From CAWKCE01 sp032127035 (GTDB taxonomy: Bacteria > Actinomycetota > Actinomycetes > JAHEKZ01): 64,000 bases of DNA. The position numbers and the translations under genes were made by a program. The DNA lies in assembly GCA_963848085.1 (NCBI GenBank), contig CAWKCE010000004.1, positions 1 through 64,000 on the forward strand. Direction: 5' to 3'. The notes beneath the pieces were generated by a model. That model was given only the letters and a program-made list of their open reading frames with translations. It had not been told where the DNA came from and searched no databases. Of the stretch, positions 59,006-64,000 are shown piece by piece (the stretch's first letter is position 1; each line of letters opens with the position of its first letter).

Positions 59006-60025
59006 ATGGGCGATACCACCCAGACCGAGCACCGCATCCTGGTTCCCGCCAGCCTCGACATGGTGGGCCTCCTCGGCGCCGGCGACGAGTTCCTCCGTGT
59101 CGTCGAAGCGGCCTTTCCCCGGGCCGACATCCACGTCCGTGGCAACGAGATTCGGCTGGCCGGCGACGCCGACGAGGTGGAGCTGGCTGAGCGGCTGTTC
59201 GATGAGCTCGTGGTGGTGCTCCGGACCGGACAGGGGCTGAGCGTCCAGGCCGTCGAGCGGTCGGCTGCCATGCTCAAGGACCGGGTCGCCGAGCGCCCCG
59301 CCGACGTCCTGACCCACGACATCGTGAGCAGCCGCGGCCGGACCATCCGCCCGAAGTCGCTCAACCAGAAGCGCTACGTCGACGCCATCGACCAGAACAC
59401 GGTGGTGTTCGGGATCGGCCCCGCCGGAACCGGGAAGACGTACCTGGCGGTCGCCAAGGCGGTCCAGGCACTCCAGGAATCGCAGGTGACGCGGATCATC
59501 CTGACCAGGCCCGCGGTCGAGGCGGGGGAGCGGCTGGGGTTCCTGCCGGGCACCGTGTCGGAGAAGATCGACCCCTATCTTCGCCCCCTGTACGACGCGC
59601 TGCACGACATGATCGAGCCGGCTTCGATCCCCCGGCTGATGACCGAAGGAACGATCGAGGTGGCTCCCCTCGCCTACATGCGAGGAAGAACCCTCAACGA
59701 CGCGTTCATCATCTTGGACGAGGCGCAGAACACTTCACCCGAGCAGATGAAGATGTTCCTCACCCGGCTGGGCTTCGGGTCGAGGATGGTGGTCACCGGC
59801 GACATCACGCAGATTGACCTGCCGGGGGGGACGCAGAGCGGGCTGAAGATCGTCCGCGACATCCTGACCGACATCGACGACGTCCATTTCTCGCACTTGA
59901 CGGCCCGGGACGTCGTCCGCCACCGGCTGGTCAGCGACATCGTGGAGGCCTACCACCGTTTCGACACGCGGAAGGCGGAGCCCGCACCGCGCCGCCAGTC
60001 GCCCCGGGGGAGAGGGCGTCGATGA
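59006..60025 (+). CDS. phoH: PhoH family ATPase
   Basis: A 339-aa P-loop protein. A KH-like N-terminal region (VRGNEIRLAGDADEVELAERL) precedes the PhoH domain with Walker A GPAGTGKTYLA near 135-145, TRPAVEAGERLGFLPG, and Walker B FIILDEAQN. Heads the conserved phoH-ybeY-CBS-era unit; a role in RNA or ribosome quality control is suspected from this linkage. ATGA overlap with ybeY. Confidence 0.95.
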   Translation: MGDTTQTEHRILVPASLDMVGLLGAGDEFLRVVEAAFPRADIHVRGNEIRLAGDADEVELAERLFDELVVVLRTGQGLSVQAVERSAAMLKDRVAERPADVLTHDIVSSRGRTIRPKSLNQKRYVDAIDQNTVVFGIGPAGTGKTYLAVAKAVQALQESQVTRIILTRPAVEAGERLGFLPGTVSEKIDPYLRPLYDALHDMIEPASIPRLMTEGTIEVAPLAYMRGRTLNDAFIILDEAQNTSPEQMKMFLTRLGFGSRMVVTGDITQIDLPGGTQSGLKIVRDILTDIDDVHFSHLTARDVVRHRLVSDIVEAYHRFDTRKAEPAPRRQSPRGRGRR

Positions 60026-60495
60026 CGGTCGAGCTGAACAACGAGTCTGGTGCCGAGGTCGACGAGGAGCGTCTGGGTGCGCTGTCGCGATACGTCCTGA
60101 GTGAGATGCACATCCATCCGCAGGCCGAGCTGTCCGTCGTGCTGCTCGACGAGGCGGCCATGACCGGGCTGCACGAGGAGTTCATGGACGAGACGGGACC
60201 CACCGACGTGCTGGCCTTCCCGATGGACGAGCTCCGCCCCGGAGACGAGGACAACGATCCGGAGCCCGGACTGCTGGGCGACGTCGTGCTGTGCGCAGAG
60301 GTGGCAGCAGCGCAGGCGAAGCAAGCAGGGCACAGTCTCCTCGACGAGCTCGACCTGCTGTGCACGCACGGCATCCTCCATCTGCTCGGATACGACCACC
60401 ACGAGCCCGACGAGGAACGACAGATGTTCGGCATCCAGGCGCGGTTGCTGGCGGCCTGGCAGGGTGAGCGGTCCAGCGTGGAGGGGGAGGCATGA
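60022..60495 (+). CDS. ybeY: Endoribonuclease YbeY (rRNA maturation factor)
   Basis: A 157-aa zinc protein: LDEAAMTGLHEEFMDETGPTDVLAFPMDE, and the metal motif HGILHLLGYDHHEPDEE (His-x3-His-x5-His). Involved in 16S rRNA 3' end processing. Overlaps both neighbours by four bases, so tightly coupled. Confidence 0.97.
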   Translation: MTVELNNESGAEVDEERLGALSRYVLSEMHIHPQAELSVVLLDEAAMTGLHEEFMDETGPTDVLAFPMDELRPGDEDNDPEPGLLGDVVLCAEVAAAQAKQAGHSLLDELDLLCTHGILHLLGYDHHEPDEERQMFGIQARLLAAWQGERSSVEGEA

Positions 60496-61874
60496 CCTCG
60501 AACGACGTCGTGCTGCTCGGCGCGGCCGTTGTGCTGGTCCTCCTCGCCGGTGTGCTGGCCGGTGCCGATGCGGCGCTGTCCCGGGTGTCCCGCGTCGCAG
60601 TCGATCAGCTGGGACGTGAGGGGCGCCGGGGCTCGGAGCGGCTCAAGCAGGTCGTGGCGGACCCAGCTCGCTACCTGAACGTCGCCCTGTTCTTGCGCAT
60701 TGCCTGCGAGATCACCGCAGTGGTCCTGGTGACCGTGGTCGCGTTGGACCTCGCCGCCGAGACGTGGGAGGCGATCCTCGTCTCGAGCGTGTCGATGCTC
60801 GTCATCTCGTACGTGCTGGTCGGAGTCGCCCCCCGCACGCTCGGTCGGCAGCACGCCGCGCGGGTGGCGCTGCTCGCGGCGGGGCCGATCCACGCCTTGG
60901 CCTCGTTCCTGGCGCCGTTGACCTCCCTGCTGATCCTGGTGGGCAACGCACTCACCCCCGGCCGCGGTTTCCGGGAGGGGCCCTTCACGTCGGAGGCCGA
61001 GCTGCGCGACCTGGTAGACCTCGCCGAGGAGCGCTCGCTCATCGAGGACGACGAACGCCAGATGATTCACTCGGTCTTCGAGCTCCGCGACACCATCGCC
61101 CGCGAGGTCATGGTCCCTCGCACCGACATGGTCTTCATCGAACGCAACAAGACGCTCCGGCAGGCACTGTCGCTGGGTCTGCGCAGCGGGTTCAGCCGCA
61201 TCCCCGTCATCGGAGAGAACGCGGACGACGTCGTCGGCATCATCTACCTGAAGGACGTCACGCGTCGCGTGTACGACCACCGGGAGGGCGAGTCGACCGA
61301 GCGGGTGGAGTCGGTGATGCGTCCCGCGCACTACGTGCCTGACTCCAAACCCGCCGACGAGCTCCTGCGCGACATGCAGGCGCAGCGGACCCACATCGCC
61401 ATCGTGGTGGACGAGTACGGCGGGGTCGCGGGGCTCGTCACGATCGAGGACGTGCTGGAGGAGATCGTCGGGGAGATCGCCGACGAGTATGACGTCGCCG
61501 AACGGCCGCCGGTGGAGGTCATTGGCGATGGTGGGCTCCGGGTGAGCTCACGGCTGCCGGTCGACGAGCTGGCCGAGCTGATCGACGTCGAGTTCGACGA
61601 GGATGAGCTGGAGGACGTCGACACTGCCGGCGGCCTGCTCGCCATGAAGCTGGGCAAGGTGCCGATCCCGGGCGCCTCCGTCGACCTGCTCGGATGGCGG
61701 TTGACGGCGGAGTCGACGGCCGGGCGACGCAACCGGATTGACTCCTTGCTCGTCGAGCGGGTCGTCCCCGAACCCGCGGGAGGACGGACGACCGCGGTCG
61801 GGCTCGAGGGCGATGTGGGAGACGTGGACGAGCAGGGCGATGGTCGCCGAGAAGGCGAGACAGCCGATGCCTGA
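60492..61874 (+). CDS. CNNM/HlyC-CorC family protein (DUF21, CBS pair, CorC_HlyC)
   Basis: A 460-aa membrane protein. DUF21 domain with three to four transmembrane segments (residues ~5-165), a CBS pair (MVPRTDMVFIERNKTLRQAL ... IAIVVDEYGGVAGLVTIEDVLEEIVGEI) and a C-terminal FAD-like CorC_HlyC domain. A charged tail of ~45 residues ends the protein. Relatives transport or sense Mg2+/Co2+; the exact ion is unknown. Fixed neighbour of ybeY and era. Confidence 0.94.
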   Translation: MTSNDVVLLGAAVVLVLLAGVLAGADAALSRVSRVAVDQLGREGRRGSERLKQVVADPARYLNVALFLRIACEITAVVLVTVVALDLAAETWEAILVSSVSMLVISYVLVGVAPRTLGRQHAARVALLAAGPIHALASFLAPLTSLLILVGNALTPGRGFREGPFTSEAELRDLVDLAEERSLIEDDERQMIHSVFELRDTIAREVMVPRTDMVFIERNKTLRQALSLGLRSGFSRIPVIGENADDVVGIIYLKDVTRRVYDHREGESTERVESVMRPAHYVPDSKPADELLRDMQAQRTHIAIVVDEYGGVAGLVTIEDVLEEIVGEIADEYDVAERPPVEVIGDGGLRVSSRLPVDELAELIDVEFDEDELEDVDTAGGLLAMKLGKVPIPGASVDLLGWRLTAESTAGRRNRIDSLLVERVVPEPAGGRTTAVGLEGDVGDVDEQGDGRREGETADA

Positions 61875-62226
61875 CGAGCCGCCGGTGGGAGAGCTCACCG
61901 CCGAGGACGCCAAGCTCGTGACACTGGCTCGTGGGGCGCGCGGGCGGGTGACGTCGGATGAGGGCGCTGCGCTGCGCGACGAGACCGGCCGCACGTACGT
62001 GGGTACGACGGTCGGGTTGGAGTCGCTGCGGTTGAGTGCGCTCCAGGTTGCGGTGGCCCAGGCTGTGGCTGCCGGCGCGCGCGGTGTCGAGGCTGCCGTC
62101 GTGGTGACTGAGGCCGCGACGCCTGATGCCGGAGGCGTGAGCGCGGTGCGTGACCTGTCCGGCCCGGGCGTTCCAGTTGACGTGGTCGCACCCGACGGGA
62201 GCGTGGGCTCGCGAACGCTGACCTGA
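61867..62226 (+). CDS. Cytidine deaminase-like protein lacking zinc ligands
   Basis: A 119-aa protein: LTAEDAKLVTLARGARGRV start, GAALRDETGRTYVGTTVGLESLRLSALQVAVAQAVAAGARGVEAAVVV. The fold pattern follows small cytidine deaminases, and homologues next to era (e.g. Rv2365c in M. tuberculosis) are often so named. There is no cysteine at all, and the HAE and PCxxC motifs are missing, so deaminase activity is unlikely. ATG overlaps the previous stop by 8 bp. Confidence 0.82.
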   Translation: MPDEPPVGELTAEDAKLVTLARGARGRVTSDEGAALRDETGRTYVGTTVGLESLRLSALQVAVAQAVAAGARGVEAAVVVTEAATPDAGGVSAVRDLSGPGVPVDVVAPDGSVGSRTLT

Positions 62227-62260
62227 CGTTGCCTGACCGGACTGGCCCTGGCGGGCTGCC

Positions 62261-62779
62261 TTACACCGAGTCTGGTTCCGGTCTTCCCGGCGGTTCGAGT
62301 CGTCGGTACATCACGTGCAGCCCGACCAGGCCGTCGCGGGCATGGTCGAACGCCTCCGGAACGGTGCCTACCACCTCAAACCCGAGCGACCGCCACAGCG
62401 CGACCGCGGCGGTATTGGTCTCGACGACAGCGTTGAACTGCATGCTGCGATAGCCGGTGGCTGCGGCCCACTGCAGGACATGCTCGCCGAGTCTGCGACC
62501 GACCCCCCGACGTTGGCGGCCCGGATCCACCATGAAGCTCGCGGTCGCGACATGGGCGCCGCGCCCGGGCCGGTTGGGGCCCATCTTGGCGGTTCCCAGC
62601 ACCTCGCCGTTCTCGACCGCGACCACCGTCCGTGCCGGCGGGCCCTCCATCCACAGCGCCCGGGCGTCGGCGGAGTCCATCGGATCCGGGAACGCGTAGC
62701 TGTCGCCGGCCGCGACAACTGCCGCGAAGATCGGCCAGATCGCCGGCCAGTCCTGCCTGTCCGCCTGTCGGATCTCCAC
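62261..62779 (-). CDS. GNAT family N-acetyltransferase
   Basis: A 172-aa acetyltransferase: IRQADRQDWPAIWPIFAAVVAAGDSYAF start, motif A with FMVDPGRQRRGVGRRLGEHVL, and motif B VETNTAAVALWRSLGFEVVGTVPEAF. The last part suggests a phosphinothricin/aminoglycoside-like or small-molecule GNAT; substrate unknown. GTG 62779 is 6 nt after TACGCT (minus strand), a leaderless start. Convergent with the deaminase-like gene, divergent from era. Confidence 0.92.
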   Translation of the reverse strand: MEIRQADRQDWPAIWPIFAAVVAAGDSYAFPDPMDSADARALWMEGPPARTVVAVENGEVLGTAKMGPNRPGRGAHVATASFMVDPGRQRRGVGRRLGEHVLQWAAATGYRSMQFNAVVETNTAAVALWRSLGFEVVGTVPEAFDHARDGLVGLHVMYRRLEPPGRPEPDSV

Positions 62780-62785
62780 ACCCGC

Positions 62786-62791
62786 AGCGTA
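62786..62791 (-). promoter_or_regulatory. -10 box of the GNAT gene (leaderless)
   Basis: TACGCT on the minus strand is followed by 6 nt and then the GTG start at 62779. Confidence 0.5.
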
Positions 62792-62834
62792 GACGCGGGC
62801 GGGACGGCCCGACGAAGCTCCGCCGTCTGCGAGG

Positions 62835-63758
62835 ATGAGGCTCGTGGCATTCCGGTCGGGTCTGGTGTCGATCGTGGGGCGCCCCAACTCCGGCAAGTCG
62901 ACGTTGCTGAACGCACTCGTCGGAGAGAAGCTGGCAATCACCTCCAGCAAGCCACAGACCACGCGGCACGTCGTCCGGGGTGTGGTGAACCGACCAGGCC
63001 GGCAGCTGGTGCTGGTGGACACACCCGGGTTGCACCGGCCGCGCACCCTGCTCGGTCAGCGCCTCAACGCCGAGGTTCGCAGCACCCTGTCCGACGTCGA
63101 CGTGATCGCGGTGACGCTTCCGGCCGACGAGAAGGTCGGTCCCGGTGACCGGTACATCGCGACAGAGGCGGCAGCGGTGCGCCGGGCGCCGAAGGTAGCT
63201 GTCGTCACCAAGGCGGACCTGGTGCGCCCGGAGCAGATGGCCGCACACCTGGCCTCGGTCCAGGATCTCGGCAACACACTCGACTTCGCGTGGTCGCAGA
63301 TCGTCCCCGTCTCGGCCAAGACCGGATTCCAGGTCGACCTGCTGGTGGACCTACTGGTGGACCTGCTGCCGGAGGGTCCGATGCTGTTCCCTGCCGGCCA
63401 GCTGACCGACGAGCCCCTGCAGATGCGTGTGGGCGAGCTCGTCCGGGAGGCGGCCCTGGAAGGCGTTCACGACGAGCTGCCGCACTCGATCGCCGTCGTG
63501 GTCGAGGAGATCGAGCCACGCGCGGACCGACCGGACGACCGACCCTTGACGGACGTCCGCGTCACGCTGTTCGTCGAGCGGGACAGCCAGAAGGCGATCG
63601 TGATTGGGCAGGGCGGCAGCCGACTGCGGTCCGTTGGGGCCTCCGCCCGGCGGGGTATCGAACCGCTGGTGGGCACACCGGTCTTCCTGGACCTGCGGGT
63701 GAAGGTTGCCAAGGACTGGCAGCGCGACCCGAAACAGCTTCGCCGGCTGGGCTTCTAG
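62835..63758 (+). CDS. era: GTPase Era
   Basis: A 307-aa GTPase for 30S assembly: GRPNSGKSTLLN (G1), KPQTTRH (G2), DTPG (G3), TKAD (G4), and the C-terminal KH domain (VIGQGGSRLRSVGASARRGIEPLVGTPVFLDLRVKV). A short in-frame repeat (VDLLVDLLVDLL, from a 12-bp DNA repeat at 63336-63371) lies in the linker. ATG 62835; GTG 62844 possible. Its TAG stop and that of the convergent next gene share CTAG. Confidence 0.96.
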   Translation: MRLVAFRSGLVSIVGRPNSGKSTLLNALVGEKLAITSSKPQTTRHVVRGVVNRPGRQLVLVDTPGLHRPRTLLGQRLNAEVRSTLSDVDVIAVTLPADEKVGPGDRYIATEAAAVRRAPKVAVVTKADLVRPEQMAAHLASVQDLGNTLDFAWSQIVPVSAKTGFQVDLLVDLLVDLLPEGPMLFPAGQLTDEPLQMRVGELVREAALEGVHDELPHSIAVVVEEIEPRADRPDDRPLTDVRVTLFVERDSQKAIVIGQGGSRLRSVGASARRGIEPLVGTPVFLDLRVKVAKDWQRDPKQLRRLGF

Positions 63759-64000
63759 CCGGACGGCCCGGGCGCGGGAGCGGTGTCCTCGGTGTCGACG
63801 ACCAGGGTGTCCCCGGTCCGCTGCTCCAGTGGGACCAGCTCGAAGCGATGGCCGTAGGTGTCGACGAGCGCCTGGATGCTGGCGACGGCAGGGATGGCGA
63901 CCAGGGCGCCCCATGGCCCGAACAGCGACGCGCCCACGATCACCGAGCCGAAGGCAACGGCCGGATGGATCTGCATCGTCCGGTTGCTGATCTTCGGCGC
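63755..64000 (-). CDS. AI-2E family transporter, C-terminal end (cut by window)
   Basis: Open to the window edge, so the N-terminal part is outside. The 81 visible residues begin APKISNRTMQIHPAVAFGSVIVGASLFGPWGALVAIP, the conserved last transmembrane segments of AI-2E/PerM exporters (PKxxxxxxxxHPxxxxxxxxxGxxLFGxxGxxxAxP). A soluble tail (DTYGHRFELVPLEQRTGDTLVVDTE) follows. Substrate unknown. Confidence 0.85.
   Translation of the reverse strand, partial: APKISNRTMQIHPAVAFGSVIVGASLFGPWGALVAIPAVASIQALVDTYGHRFELVPLEQRTGDTLVVDTEDTAPAPGPSG

Overview
The window is a high-GC, gene-dense actinobacterial chromosome segment. It uses GTG starts freely, has many four-base ATGA/GTGA gene overlaps and many TANNNT -10 boxes placed 6-8 nt before start codons (leaderless transcription). 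Gene content and order (tig-clpP1-clpP2-clpX, valS-folC-ndk, mreBCD-mrdA-rodA, rne-rplU-rpmA-obg-proB, proA, nadD-rsfS-phosphatase, leuS, comEA-comEC, holA-rpsT-lepA, hemW, hrcA-dnaJ-rsmE, phoH-ybeY-CBS protein-era) follow the conserved core of Actinomycetota. From memory they run parallel to the tig-to-era stretch of Mycobacterium tuberculosis. The genus cannot be fixed from the sequence alone.

Layout. 1-1005: 3' part of a LuxR-type regulator cut by the window edge. 1006-2470: decayed DNA with tyrosine-integrase relics and an acetyltransferase tail, beside tRNA-Gly and tRNA-Pro, probably the scar of an integrative element. 2788-6996: trigger factor and the ClpP1P2/ClpX protease. 7121-11977: divergent valS and folC, a small membrane protein, ndk. 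12217-18229: rod-shape and peptidoglycan-elongation genes. 18284-26902: a radical SAM protein with its DUF2344 partner, RNase E/G, ribosomal proteins L21/L27, Obg, proB. 26917-34814: an unknown protein, proA, a 49-aa membrane protein, a convergent P-type ATPase, nadD, an LytR_C protein, rsfS, a histidine phosphatase, tRNA-Ala. 34973-43805: a membrane GGDEF protein, leuS behind a leucine leader peptide and terminator, degV, plsY, a patterned intergenic region, comEA-comEC. 43765-48502: GH15 enzyme and a divergent zwf on the minus strand, holA, rpsT. 48711-54911: lepA, acyl-CoA synthetase, metallo-hydrolase, lipoprotein, hemW. 54904-64000: DUF4870 protein, CIRCE-controlled hrcA-dnaJ-rsmE, HIT protein, phoH-ybeY-CBS protein-deaminase-like protein, GNAT, era, and the end of an AI-2E transporter.

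Most of the window is housekeeping. The notable signals are regulatory or structural: (i) a leader peptide with three consecutive leucine codons, a 13-bp hairpin and an intrinsic terminator upstream of leuS; (ii) a head-to-head array of a 21-bp motif on a strict 32-bp pitch, followed by a 7-bp microsatellite and an inverted repeat, directly upstream of comEA-comEC; (iii) a long palindrome present twice (after clpX and after tRNA-Ala); (iv) a 20-bp tandem duplication that created a seven-codon ORF coupling hrcA to dnaJ; (v) a probable CTG start overlapping the rsfS stop. No phage, CRISPR array, complete transposon or biosynthetic cluster is visible.
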